From positions 1 to 50,021 of the IMG/VR virus record IMGVR_UViG_3300031687_000022: DNA of 50,021 nt; one strand, written 5' to 3'. Made by a program: the position numbers and the translations under genes. The DNA comes from a virus. Positions 27,792 through 36,459 of the stretch are shown piece by piece. Below the pieces are notes generated by a model that saw only the letters and a list, made by a program, of their open reading frames with translations, searched no databases and was not told the DNA's origin. Within the stretch, counting starts at the first letter, position 1. Each line of letters begins with the position of its first letter.

Positions 27792-30700
27792 TGGCAAAAA
27801 AGTATAGATTCCCAGGTAATGGAGAAGGGACGTTTTCCGATGGATTGGTAGGTAATCAAAGTACCTCCAATAATGAATTCACGCAAAACAATTTCTCAAC
27901 AGAAGGGACCCCTATACAAAGAGATACTAAAACTTTCACTACCGAAGAATTTTCAAAACCTATAAGTTTAGAGGATTTAACTTCAGAGGTAAGTTTAGAG
28001 AAAATAAAAAAATCATTCGACCAATCATTAAAAATTAAATTCAATACCGAAAAGGGTGCTAAGGATTTATTTGGTTCTTCATTTTTAAGAGCTAAGGTTG
28101 CGGTTGATAATATAGGTAAGTCTTTCCCAGCGTCGTTAAGGGTTTTTAAGACGACATTAAGTGCTCAAACGGTAAATACTGCGTATGACATAACTTACGA
28201 TGGTAAGTATGATGAGACTACGTTCTACGTTACGAATAGTGCAATTAGAAATCCGCTCGGAATTGAATATTCAAAGACGGGGGGTAAAATATTCGACGAG
28301 TCTTATGATTCGGACAGAAATTACTCAGAGAATTATAGAAAATATGTTTTGGTTTATGGGGGTAAGGAGTACCCAATCCTAAAATCAGCATTACCTAAAA
28401 TGATTTATAGTGGTCCGTTAAGGGTTACGGTTAAAGGGAAACCATTTGATGTTACACAAACAACAGACGAATTCTATATTTCATTAAATAATTTACTATC
28501 GGAACAAAAGTTCCAAGAAATGGATGATTTTGAACAATTCCTTTTAAATAGGGATTCGGTTCCATTATATAAGTCATCGTTTAAGACGCCAAAGGAGACC
28601 TCTGAAGGGAAATTATATTTCGGAGATGAGGATGTTATATGGCCGGTTTCGGATAACTTAAATATAGATGTTACGTCAACATTGTTTGAAACGTACTTAG
28701 ATAAATTATTCTCACTATGTGAGGTAATTGATAACTACAAATCTAATTTAATTGCTAGGTTTTTGACGACTGCGTCATTAACAGAGTTCGATACTGAGGA
28801 CCAAAGAACTAAGAAAGTATTCCAATTATATGGTAGGTTTTTCGATGATGTTAAAAAATTCATCGATAATATTGCTTATATGAATAATGTTACTTATGAT
28901 AAGATTAATAACGTACCGGATTTATTATTAAAGAATTTGGCTGGGTTGTTAGGTATGGATGTAATTACGTCTATTACTGAGAAAAACATAGAGGAACATT
29001 TATATAAAAAGAAGGATAGTCAGTACGATGGAATTTCTAAAGGGTTAACCCCCTTTGAGACTGATATTGAGGTATATAGACGGATAGTTTTAAACGCATC
29101 ATATCTATATAAATCAAAAGGGACACGTAAACCATTAAGGTTTTTATTAAACTTTATTGGTGCTCCTGAATCGTTTATTGAGATTAATGAGTACATCTAT
29201 AAGGTTACTAATAGAATCGATAATGACGTATTTGAGGAGAAGCTAAAGAAAGTTATTGACGGTGAGTGGTTTGACGAACAAGTCTATGCCCTTATGGAAT
29301 ATACGATGATTAACGACACCAGTGATAATATTAATGTTACGTATCGTGATGTTAATGGGGTGTTGGAGAGCATTATTATGGTACCGTTTAACGGACCTCA
29401 GGGTGTACAACCATTGGTTGTGGAATCTATAGAGATACCAACAGGAGGGGAAATAACATTCCAATTACCAAATAATGTTACGTGCTTACCACAGGAGTCG
29501 AAATTCATTAGATTTGTGGTAATCGAGACTTCGATGGACGCTGACGGATTCAATATGGATGACTACCCTGTGCAACAGGTTGGTGATACTAATATGACAA
29601 CTCCAAAGAGACCGACGATTGGCAATGATTATTTTTTCCAACAAGGTGCTGGGTGGTATAAAAGGACTGACGAACATACATCACTATCGGTGTTGGATGA
29701 GGGTAGGTCAGACTTAATATCGACACCTAAAATAATAAAGACAAAATTTGAAGATTTCACTTATGGTGAGAAGTACTTCAATAGATATAGACAATTTCCT
29801 AATTTTACGGATGGGTGGGAATTAAAAACGGAGATTGATAATAAAAAATCCACTCCTGGCACGGATGCGTTTATTTTGAATAGAAAGAACGTTGACGTAT
29901 TTTTAAACCCAGGTCAGGCGGTATTATATGACTTCGTAAGGACATATAATCAACATAACCTAACATATAATGGGGTATTATTAAATAACTTAACATTTGC
30001 TCAGTTTGTGGAGTATGGTTATATGAATGGTATTGAAGTGGGTGAGGGTAAGTATGGTAAGAAATACTTTAATCTAATTGAAACGTTTAAATCTTACTAC
30101 GAAAGTGGTTTAGGTAAGGCGTACGACTATGAAAAGACATTCTCATATCTGGAGAAAATTAACCCATATTGGATTAAATTAGTTGAGCAGTTTATACCTG
30201 CGACTACGATATGGTTGACGGGTGAGAAAATTGAAAACCACAACCTACATAGACCAAAATACAATTGGGAGGAGCCGTGTAGAAACGATGTGACTGTTTT
30301 GGATTTAAGTAAACAACCGTCTTTTCGTGATATGTTAATTGACGCGCTCACAAAATATAAAAACATACCTGATTGTTATGAAAGACTTTATAAATATGGT
30401 AATTGGTATCTACAGATAAAAATTAACGGTAAGGAGTATACGATAAATAATGACGGATGGGACCACTTCTTCACATCGACGGAATCCACGATTGGTGGTT
30501 CATGTAATGATGGTAAGGGAGGTATAGGTACGGTTGAAACGTGTAACGACTTTAACAATCCAATCTATATGTTATGTAACTTTGAGGAGTTCATAACCTG
30601 TCACCCACAGAAATGTGATGATTTTATAAAATTATTGATTCAATACTTTAATAGTATTTCTGAGCAAATATATGTTGACGATATATTACCTCAATTAGAT

Positions 30701-32890
30701 GGTGATGAATGTGCGTGGTGTTGCGATGACGACATTTCAATTGGTGGTTCTAATATGACTACTACTCCAAATAGTGGGAGTGTCGGTAGGGCTTTTGAAA
30801 TTGAAGGTTATAAAGACGGAGAAGATTGTATGGACTGTGAGGGTCAGATTAAAATAATCTCAAACAGTCATTGTGGTATTTGTTTTGAAATAGATACGAT
30901 TGAAATTGGGGTGAAAGTACTAATAAATGAAGGGGAGGATAATTGTACTCACGAGTGTTTTGTTTTAGACCCAACACCATTTAGTATTGACCTAAATAGG
31001 TTTGGTGGGATTGTTTACGATGTAAACAGACCAGAACATCATTCGGACCCATTAGACCCTAGAGGTACCATATTTTTAACTCGAAAACTTGAAGTTACAG
31101 GTTGTGATGACATTGACCGTGTTTTTTATGGGACCTATAGTTACGTTCCACTTATGGACTCGTTCGATAGATTCCCAGTGTATAAGCACGACGTTGAGGA
31201 CATTTATATATCTGCGTATCCGAATACTCCTGATGGTGTTGATGGTTCGTTCATAATAACTCAAGGACCAAAAGGTCAGACAACAGAGAATTACGGGGAA
31301 TTAAACGACGTAAACATCTTAGATTTTGAGAACATATTCAAATTTCAAGGTAGTTGGGCGATAGATAGAGACATTAAAGTATTGGACATTGAGTCTGATG
31401 TGGATGTTGTAAGACACCAGTACTCTACGGGAGATGAGGTAGGTATTTGTGATAGACTAAATGATGATGGTTTTGACTACATCAAATTATATCTTCATGG
31501 GGGAACATATGAATCGCAAGGTGGTGAAGTATTACCTTATGAGGTTGAGTTCGACTGTAAGGTAATTATATCTAAGGGTGAGGAAATAACTTACGACGAA
31601 AAAGAAGATGTTTTCATTATAAAAATAAGGTCAGGGTCTAATAAGTTAATTCACGCATATGACCAATCGGGGGCTCCGATACATATTGACATAAAGGAGA
31701 GAATCGATTTATTGGTAGGTCTCGACTTCGAGAGTGAAAGATGGGGAATATATGGTTCTGACGGAACATATAGTAATTATGGGTCGTGTTTATCTCACGG
31801 TAACTATGGTAGTTATGGGGATAATGGAGAATATGGTGGATATGGTGATTATGGTAATTATAGTAACTACGGAGAATATGGGTCGTCAGGTGACGGAGGA
31901 TATTTCTGTTATGGGAACGAATTCCTATATTACTCAAACATAAGTCCATATTGTATTGGACTTATCGAGTACGAAGTGAAGAGGAACTGTCAGGGGTATG
32001 AAGAAAATGTTGAGGTTTATAAAGTAGTGGATGCGGACGTTAGTCCAATATTGACTATTAGTGATATCATTATAGGTGATACGGTAAACATTGTGAACGT
32101 ACAGGACGTAGTTGAGGGGGATATATTAATTTCCATACGACCATTAATTGGGGATATGAGTTATTGTGATTTCTCACAATTTTATTATGGTGATACTAGT
32201 TCGGTATGTAATTACACGGACGACGTTGTAATGAACGAGGTTAGTGAGGTCCAATGTGGTAGAATCTATAAATATGTGAACATTAATGAGGGTGCGGTGA
32301 AAATCGAATACCATCATAATGTGTTAGTATTAGAGAATAAGAGTAATACGAATTTTAATGAATTATTGTATGTGTGTAATGAAGAAGCACCTACAAAACC
32401 TATTGGTACGTTATTGGATGATAATGGTAATGTGGTCTCTTTGTTTTTTGATAATGAGTATCAGATAGTCGAGAAATTCGCGAACGATGTTCAGGTAGGG
32501 GACTATATTATCACAACTAATGAGTGTGGGGTAATTATGGTTGAGACGATAGTTTTTGATGATTATTGTAATGAAGGGTTATATGTTGGAAAGCACGTTT
32601 TAAATATGAAAGAAGAATTATTCATATGGGTAAACCCTAAAGAGGGGAAAAGAACGATATACCTTAAAAATTCGTGTGAAAATTATTGTTGTGATATTGA
32701 GTGTTTTAACCCAATAGAGTGTGATGACGATTTAGAGGTTGAGGTTTATAGACCATTAGTTTGTGTTGACGATTTAGAGTTTTGTATTAATGATTGTACC
32801 GATGATATATCGATGGATGATTTCACAACGACAACAACGACCACGAAGGAGTGTATTGATGATATATCAACGGGTGAATTTGGTAATTAA
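27791..32890 (+). CDS. Giant wedge/fibre-type tail protein with Gly-Tyr region and polythreonine tail, 1699 aa
   Basis: The first 520 residues include NLAGLLGMDVI, IEVYRRIVLNASYLYKSKGT and RKPLRFLLNFIGAPESF, a pattern known from tail-protein-I-like and gp7-like wedge proteins. The middle is beta-rich, and from about 960 on it is rich in cysteines (CAWCCDDDISIGG; CMDCEGQ). Residues about 1317-1375 are a Gly/Tyr/Ser/Asn low-complexity region. The C-terminus reads CTDDISMDDF, seven threonines (32824-32844), then KECIDDISTGEFGN. The same kind of tail, out of frame, occurs after the next gene. It looks like a wedge protein fused to an exposed, adhesin-like extension; that interpretation is inference. 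It is the largest complete gene in the window and shows no frameshift. Confidence 0.6.
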   Translation: MAKKYRFPGNGEGTFSDGLVGNQSTSNNEFTQNNFSTEGTPIQRDTKTFTTEEFSKPISLEDLTSEVSLEKIKKSFDQSLKIKFNTEKGAKDLFGSSFLRAKVAVDNIGKSFPASLRVFKTTLSAQTVNTAYDITYDGKYDETTFYVTNSAIRNPLGIEYSKTGGKIFDESYDSDRNYSENYRKYVLVYGGKEYPILKSALPKMIYSGPLRVTVKGKPFDVTQTTDEFYISLNNLLSEQKFQEMDDFEQFLLNRDSVPLYKSSFKTPKETSEGKLYFGDEDVIWPVSDNLNIDVTSTLFETYLDKLFSLCEVIDNYKSNLIARFLTTASLTEFDTEDQRTKKVFQLYGRFFDDVKKFIDNIAYMNNVTYDKINNVPDLLLKNLAGLLGMDVITSITEKNIEEHLYKKKDSQYDGISKGLTPFETDIEVYRRIVLNASYLYKSKGTRKPLRFLLNFIGAPESFIEINEYIYKVTNRIDNDVFEEKLKKVIDGEWFDEQVYALMEYTMINDTSDNINVTYRDVNGVLESIIMVPFNGPQGVQPLVVESIEIPTGGEITFQLPNNVTCLPQESKFIRFVVIETSMDADGFNMDDYPVQQVGDTNMTTPKRPTIGNDYFFQQGAGWYKRTDEHTSLSVLDEGRSDLISTPKIIKTKFEDFTYGEKYFNRYRQFPNFTDGWELKTEIDNKKSTPGTDAFILNRKNVDVFLNPGQAVLYDFVRTYNQHNLTYNGVLLNNLTFAQFVEYGYMNGIEVGEGKYGKKYFNLIETFKSYYESGLGKAYDYEKTFSYLEKINPYWIKLVEQFIPATTIWLTGEKIENHNLHRPKYNWEEPCRNDVTVLDLSKQPSFRDMLIDALTKYKNIPDCYERLYKYGNWYLQIKINGKEYTINNDGWDHFFTSTESTIGGSCNDGKGGIGTVETCNDFNNPIYMLCNFEEFITCHPQKCDDFIKLLIQYFNSISEQIYVDDILPQLDGDECAWCCDDDISIGGSNMTTTPNSGSVGRAFEIEGYKDGEDCMDCEGQIKIISNSHCGICFEIDTIEIGVKVLINEGEDNCTHECFVLDPTPFSIDLNRFGGIVYDVNRPEHHSDPLDPRGTIFLTRKLEVTGCDDIDRVFYGTYSYVPLMDSFDRFPVYKHDVEDIYISAYPNTPDGVDGSFIITQGPKGQTTENYGELNDVNILDFENIFKFQGSWAIDRDIKVLDIESDVDVVRHQYSTGDEVGICDRLNDDGFDYIKLYLHGGTYESQGGEVLPYEVEFDCKVIISKGEEITYDEKEDVFIIKIRSGSNKLIHAYDQSGAPIHIDIKERIDLLVGLDFESERWGIYGSDGTYSNYGSCLSHGNYGSYGDNGEYGGYGDYGNYSNYGEYGSSGDGGYFCYGNEFLYYSNISPYCIGLIEYEVKRNCQGYEENVEVYKVVDADVSPILTISDIIIGDTVNIVNVQDVVEGDILISIRPLIGDMSYCDFSQFYYGDTSSVCNYTDDVVMNEVSEVQCGRIYKYVNINEGAVKIEYHHNVLVLENKSNTNFNELLYVCNEEAPTKPIGTLLDDNGNVVSLFFDNEYQIVEKFANDVQVGDYIITTNECGVIMVETIVFDDYCNEGLYVGKHVLNMKEELFIWVNPKEGKRTIYLKNSCENYCCDIECFNPIECDDDLEVEVYRPLVCVDDLEFCINDCTDDISMDDFTTTTTTTKECIDDISTGEFGN
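31734..31920 (+). repeat. Gly-Tyr-rich low-complexity coding repeat
   Basis: Repeated TATGGTGAT/TATGGTAAT-type units encode a G-x-Y pattern such as GNYGSYGDNGEYGGYGDYGN. It lies within the 1699-aa tail gene. Such sequence could form a flexible or sticky loop and is prone to repeat-length change. Confidence 0.7.
32824..32844 (+). repeat. Polythreonine (ACN)7 run
   Basis: Seven consecutive Thr codons (ACA/ACG/ACC mixture) stand near the C-terminus of the 1699-aa protein. The mixed codons argue for selection on the peptide and not for simple slippage. Confidence 0.85.
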
Positions 32891-32915
32891 ATAAGAAATA
32901 AAAAAATAAATAAAA

Positions 32916-33152
32916 ATGGCAACAGTAACGTTTAGTAGTGTATCTAATGATGGTTGTACTCTATCGGTGGTTTTGGACGGAGTCCAAAGGTCACCAATAA
33001 TAGTATATGGGATAGGTTTTCCATTTACCTTTGACCCGACCCATTACGGACAAAGTCCGGATGATATAAATGGAACCTATACATTCGACTGTAATGGTTG
33101 TGAGTATATAAGAGTAATTGATTATCACCACAACGACCACGAAGGAGTGTAA
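32916..33152 (+). CDS. Truncated adhesin-domain paralog, 78 aa
   Basis: The protein begins MATVTFSSVSNDGCTLSVVL and is closely similar to the first 70 residues of the next gene product (MATLTFNRVSNDSCTLSVLL), including DDINGTYTFDCNGC. The two are tandem paralogs. The frame ends YHHNDHEGV, but one base to the right (frame of 33121-33186) the DNA encodes IITTTTTKECNDDVSIGNFN followed by N and stop, nearly the same as the C-terminal tail of the 1699-aa protein upstream. The gene therefore appears to have suffered a one-base change or to need a +1 shift to make its polythreonine tail. It may be a standalone small domain, a decaying copy, or a frameshift-expressed protein. It is a small beta-type domain with three cysteines. 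Confidence 0.6.
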   Translation: MATVTFSSVSNDGCTLSVVLDGVQRSPIIVYGIGFPFTFDPTHYGQSPDDINGTYTFDCNGCEYIRVIDYHHNDHEGV

Positions 33153-33186
33153 TGATGATGTCTCGATTGGGAATTTTAATAATTAA
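33121..33186 (+). other. Out-of-frame polythreonine tail of the truncated paralog
   Basis: In the +1 frame these 66 bases read IITTTTTKECNDDVSIGNFN-N-stop. They match TTTTTTTKECIDDISTGEFG-N at the end of the 1699-aa gene, in both peptide and DNA (ACGACCACGAAGGAGTGTA is common to both). The shift with respect to the 78-aa frame is one base. Confidence 0.7.
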
Positions 33187-33203
33187 ATAAATAAATAAAT
33201 AAA
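33184..33203 (+). repeat. (TAAA)5 microsatellite touching a start codon
   Basis: Five perfect TAAA units end exactly at the ATG at 33204. Since these genes lack Shine-Dalgarno sites, the A-rich repeat may act in translation start, and copy-number changes could alter adhesin expression. Confidence 0.75.
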
Positions 33204-34364
33204 ATGGCAACATTAACTTTTAATAGAGTATCTAACGATAGTTGTACTCTATCGGTACTTTTGGACGGAGTCCAAAAGTCACCAATAATGGTGGGGGTGG
33301 TTACATTCCCATACACTTTTAATCCTGAAAATCATAATTTTGGTCCTGATGATATAAATGGTACCTATACGTTCGACTGTGATGGTTGTATTTATGAAAA
33401 AGTGGTTGATAGTTACGTACCGACAACAACAACAACAACGACTAAGGGGATTGTGGTAATAGCGACAACAACGACAAGGGCTCAGAATGAGGGACCTGTT
33501 ATAACATTAAATAGTGGTACTGATACATTGTCCTTTGGTTCTACGTGGTCCGATGCAGGGGCAACGGCAACAGACGATGAGGATGGTGACTTAACTAGTA
33601 ATATTGTTGTAACTAATAGTAATGTTAATGGTTCAAGTGCGGGTACATACACAATAACATATACCGTAACTGATAGTGAGGGTATGTCTGATTCTGTTGA
33701 TAGGACAGTTATAGTTGAATCTCAACTAATAACGACAACAACTACGAAAGCTCCAACAACGACAACTACCACAACTCAAGAGGTAACAACAACGACAACG
33801 ACCGAAATAATAAGACCATTAATATATTGTATGGTATTAACGGGTGGTAGACTTACTGAATATACTTATACTGATGGAAACGGATTTACTCAAACGGTGA
33901 CGTTCGAAGGTAAGGTTCAATCTAAGACGGTTTGTGCCGAAGCGGGTTCAGTAGTTGACGTTCATAATAATGGTTCGGCTCCAACATTGGGTGAGCCGTG
34001 TGTGTTATTGAATGGGGTATATTCATGTGTTGTTATGGCTACCACAACGACAACTTCTACGATTGAGGAACCATCTGTTGGGACGTGTTATAGAGTGACA
34101 GTTACTAACACGGACACGTATAGTGGTATGGAGATAAAAAGAACGTTACCAGAAATGAGTCCATCTGCGTATAGGCTCCGTGATGAGATAAATCTAAATA
34201 CGTCGGATTCGCATATATATGATATTTGTAGTGAGGAAACCATAACACAAATAAGGGGTAATGGTGACATAACATGGAGACCAATCAATAGTCAGGATGG
34301 AATCACGATACAGACCATGAAAAGTAGTTGTATGGTTGATGGAAACTGTATGGAAACATTCTAA
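33204..34364 (+). CDS. Adhesin/tail-fibre protein with Ig-like domain and polythreonine linkers
   Basis: A 386-aa modular protein. Residues 1-72 form a small Cys-containing domain shared with the gene upstream. Seven Thr at 74-80 act as a linker. An Ig-like DUF5011/HYR-type domain spans about 98-171 (ITLNSGTDTLSFGSTWSDAG; ATDDEDGDLTSNIVV; GTYTITYTVTDSEG). A dense Thr block (177-200) leads to two further Cys-containing beta segments, with another Thr run near 280. It ends SCMVDGNCMETF. Ig-like domains on phage virions are known to bind carbohydrates such as mucin glycans, so host or surface binding is inferred. The Thr runs look like mucin-type O-glycosylation targets, and glycosyltransferase genes begin right after the terminator behind this gene. 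No signal peptide is present, as expected for a virion protein. Confidence 0.65.
   Translation: MATLTFNRVSNDSCTLSVLLDGVQKSPIMVGVVTFPYTFNPENHNFGPDDINGTYTFDCDGCIYEKVVDSYVPTTTTTTTKGIVVIATTTTRAQNEGPVITLNSGTDTLSFGSTWSDAGATATDDEDGDLTSNIVVTNSNVNGSSAGTYTITYTVTDSEGMSDSVDRTVIVESQLITTTTTKAPTTTTTTTQEVTTTTTTEIIRPLIYCMVLTGGRLTEYTYTDGNGFTQTVTFEGKVQSKTVCAEAGSVVDVHNNGSAPTLGEPCVLLNGVYSCVVMATTTTTSTIEEPSVGTCYRVTVTNTDTYSGMEIKRTLPEMSPSAYRLRDEINLNTSDSHIYDICSEETITQIRGNGDITWRPINSQDGITIQTMKSSCMVDGNCMETF
33423..33443 (+). repeat. Polythreonine (ACN)7 run
   Basis: Seven Thr codons join the N-terminal domain to the Ig-like part of the adhesin gene. A second, shorter run lies about 25 bases downstream. Confidence 0.85.
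33732..33803 (+). repeat. Threonine-rich block (5+7+6 Thr)
   Basis: Three Thr runs separated by KAP and QEV make a 24-residue linker after the Ig-like domain. Codons are mixed ACA/ACG/ACT/ACC. Confidence 0.85.
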
Positions 34365-34390
34365 TCTTATATTGGAGTAAAATAAGATTA
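34362..34390 (+). other. Hairpin overlapping the adhesin stop codon
   Basis: TAATCTTAT (34362-34370) pairs with ATAAGATTA (34382-34390) around an 11-nt loop. No T-run follows, and a true terminator comes shortly after, so it may serve as a 3'-end protecting structure. Confidence 0.4.
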
Positions 34391-34402
34391 ATATTTACAT
34401 TG

Positions 34403-34443
34403 AAGAGTGTCTGGCTATATTTATAGTGAGACACTCTTTTTTT
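34403..34443 (+). terminator. Terminator with a promoter-like motif in its loop
   Basis: AAGAGTGTCT (34403-34412) pairs perfectly with AGACACTCTT (34429-34438), followed by seven T ending at 34443. The loop contains CTATATTTATAG, itself an inverted repeat (CTATA/TATAG) and a copy of the TATTTATA motif. The ATG of the glycosyltransferase operon begins at 34444. Confidence 0.85.
34418..34425 (+). promoter_or_regulatory. TATTTATA motif inside the terminator loop
   Basis: It stands 18 nt before ATG 34444. Transcripts beginning downstream of it would lack the 5' arm of the terminator and so escape termination, while read-through RNA from the adhesin gene would form the full hairpin. Confidence 0.45.
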
Positions 34444-35379
34444 ATGATAACAATTTGTTCACAACCCGATAATATTTACTTTCACTGGCAAAATCTAATA
34501 CAGTTTTATAACTTACGTAATATGGGTATATTGAAAGACCATCGAGCAATATTTTTAGTACAACCAAACCAAAGGCCAACAGACTTTATTCTAAGTTTTA
34601 AAGAATCATTTCCTCATAATGTTTTCATTTATGAGGATAATAGAGTCAAGAAGCATTATATACCTACGATTAAAATCCACGGAGTTGTTAAGTATTTAGA
34701 GGAATTTGGGGATGATACGGATTTAATGTTAATTGACTCCGACATTATATTCAGAGAGCCTATTAATTATGAGTTATTTGATAAGGATAATACCGTGTAT
34801 TGTAGTGATACTAAAGGGTATTTAGGGTACCAATACCTAAAAACTAAGGGTGACGACATAATTACTGATATGACTAACTTTTGTGGGATAACCCTCCAAA
34901 TGGTTATCGATAAGAATGACCAGTCAGGTGGTGCGCAACTATTTTATAAAGGAGTTAGCGGATTATTGGGGTATTTTAAGGAGATTGACGTTAAGGCTAC
35001 GGAGATGTATGACTTAATGAGGTCACATAAGACTTTCAATGATTATATTCCGACGATACAAGCGTGGACGTCTGAGATGTGGTGTGTGTTGTGGTTATTA
35101 TGGTCACGAAACGTGGAAACTGAGATTCATAAGGAACTTGATTTTGTATGGGCAACGGATAATCTTAGTCGATGGAATGATAGTAAAATACTACATATGG
35201 CTGGTGTTACTTCCTCACATAAGGACCTTTTCTATAAAGGGAAGTTTATTAATAAATCACCATTTAATGGGGTTTTTAACCACATTAGGGAGGACTCAAT
35301 CACATTACTTTACCTCGATGAGATGAAAGAAATGATTGAAGATACGGACTTTAAAAAACTTTCGGAATTAATTAAGTAA
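34444..35379 (+). CDS. Glycosyltransferase-like protein (GT-A, DSD motif)
   Basis: I chose ATG 34444 since the upstream GTG at 34426 lies in the terminator hairpin. The protein has 311 aa. LMLIDSDIIFREP (about 105-117) is a DxD motif at the end of a strand, as used by GT-A enzymes to bind a metal-sugar nucleotide. It is preceded by a Rossmann-like first half (ITICSQPDNIYFHWQNLIQF; HRAIFLVQPNQR). Downstream QSGGAQLFYKGVSG and MWCVLWLLWSR resemble acceptor-side segments of nucleotide-sugar transferases. The donor and acceptor are unknown. It is the first of a run of seven genes with similar character, all co-oriented behind the adhesin gene, and is predicted to be cytosolic. Family placement is by motif only. 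Confidence 0.6.
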   Translation: MITICSQPDNIYFHWQNLIQFYNLRNMGILKDHRAIFLVQPNQRPTDFILSFKESFPHNVFIYEDNRVKKHYIPTIKIHGVVKYLEEFGDDTDLMLIDSDIIFREPINYELFDKDNTVYCSDTKGYLGYQYLKTKGDDIITDMTNFCGITLQMVIDKNDQSGGAQLFYKGVSGLLGYFKEIDVKATEMYDLMRSHKTFNDYIPTIQAWTSEMWCVLWLLWSRNVETEIHKELDFVWATDNLSRWNDSKILHMAGVTSSHKDLFYKGKFINKSPFNGVFNHIREDSITLLYLDEMKEMIEDTDFKKLSELIK

Positions 35380-35427
35380 TCTTCACTTTATCGTTAAATA
35401 TACTATTTTTTAATATAATTGAGTAGT

Positions 35428-36459
35428 ATGCGAAGACGTAAAGAGAAAATGTACGACATATATGTAACCACAGGTGCAGGTAATACTGTTGGTGGTGGTT
35501 CCGATGTATGGGTAAATAATTGGTTAGAGACTATCCCTCAGGGGTTGGAGGTTAAGCCTATATTATTTATCGATAACATTAGGTTTAATGGGTTTGAAGA
35601 AGATTCCATACCGATAGAACACATATTTTATAATGAAAGACCTGATGAGGCCGAGAGGTTATTACAGGGATGTCGACGCATACATTTCCTACATAATCAC
35701 TACACTAAGAGACCCCACTTATGGAAATATAGAAATAAATTTCATAGCGTTGCGGTCCATGCGTATGCTGGTGAGATAGTTAATTCCTATAAGGAGTTAG
35801 GGTTTTCTAGAGATTCAGTTCCTTTTCTGTGGAATGTTGAGTGGCAGGACGATTTGATTCGACAATGTAGAAAAAAATATTGGATAGGGTCTCAACCAGG
35901 AATGGTAAATGAAGTATTTGAGGACTGTGAAACAATTCCAAACTACTATGAGTTTGTGTGGAATGAAGAATATTTTCATAATAACGTGGTAGGTTTTGCT
36001 GCGAGGGCAGAGACTCGAAAGGCGATTCATTTCTTAGAAAACGTACAATCCAATGCGTTTACCTCATCTAAGGGTGTTGAGTTATGGGAGAAAAACACAA
36101 AAACTAAATTTAATAAAACGAAGATAATTGAGTATATGCCTAAACTAACTGAAGAGTACTATCGGAGTGAGTTATTTGGTATATTTCACGGAGCGTATGT
36201 GAAGGAACCTTTTGGGTATTCGATATTTCAATCGGTGGATGCCGGGAAAATACCCATCATTGCTAAAGATTGGTGTCCTGAATTTAATTACCCGTTCCGA
36301 GCATCTACTAAGATTGAGTTTGAGAAAATGGTAAAACAAATAAAAAGTATGTCGAAAGAAAATAGGAAATCTATATTTAACTCGGCGAAACTTTTCCTTA
36401 ATAAGTTTAATAATAAGAAAGAGTGGATAAATAAAATGAAAATATATTATAATGAGTAG
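35428..36459 (+). CDS. GT-B-type glycosyltransferase (GT4-like)
   Basis: I chose ATG 35428; a TTG nine bases upstream and an in-frame ATG at 35449 are alternatives. About 343 aa. The N-terminal TTGAGNTVGGGSDVWVNNWL fits the glycine-rich loop of a GT-B Rossmann domain. The C-terminal KEPFGYSIFQSVDAGKIPII carries the E-x7-type acidic signature of GT4-like enzymes that contacts the nucleotide sugar, here as EPFGYSIFQSVDAG. It is therefore of a different fold from its DxD-bearing neighbours. The 5' region contains a degenerate copy of the sequence seen before 26883. It overlaps the next gene by 8 nt. The donor and acceptor are unknown. Confidence 0.6.
   Translation: MRRRKEKMYDIYVTTGAGNTVGGGSDVWVNNWLETIPQGLEVKPILFIDNIRFNGFEEDSIPIEHIFYNERPDEAERLLQGCRRIHFLHNHYTKRPHLWKYRNKFHSVAVHAYAGEIVNSYKELGFSRDSVPFLWNVEWQDDLIRQCRKKYWIGSQPGMVNEVFEDCETIPNYYEFVWNEEYFHNNVVGFAARAETRKAIHFLENVQSNAFTSSKGVELWEKNTKTKFNKTKIIEYMPKLTEEYYRSELFGIFHGAYVKEPFGYSIFQSVDAGKIPIIAKDWCPEFNYPFRASTKIEFEKMVKQIKSMSKENRKSIFNSAKLFLNKFNNKKEWINKMKIYYNE

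Noticed and set aside
33421-33803. CRISPR-like array of ACAACG repeats
   Set aside because: The repeats are in-frame threonine codons of a coding gene, with no spacers of regular length.
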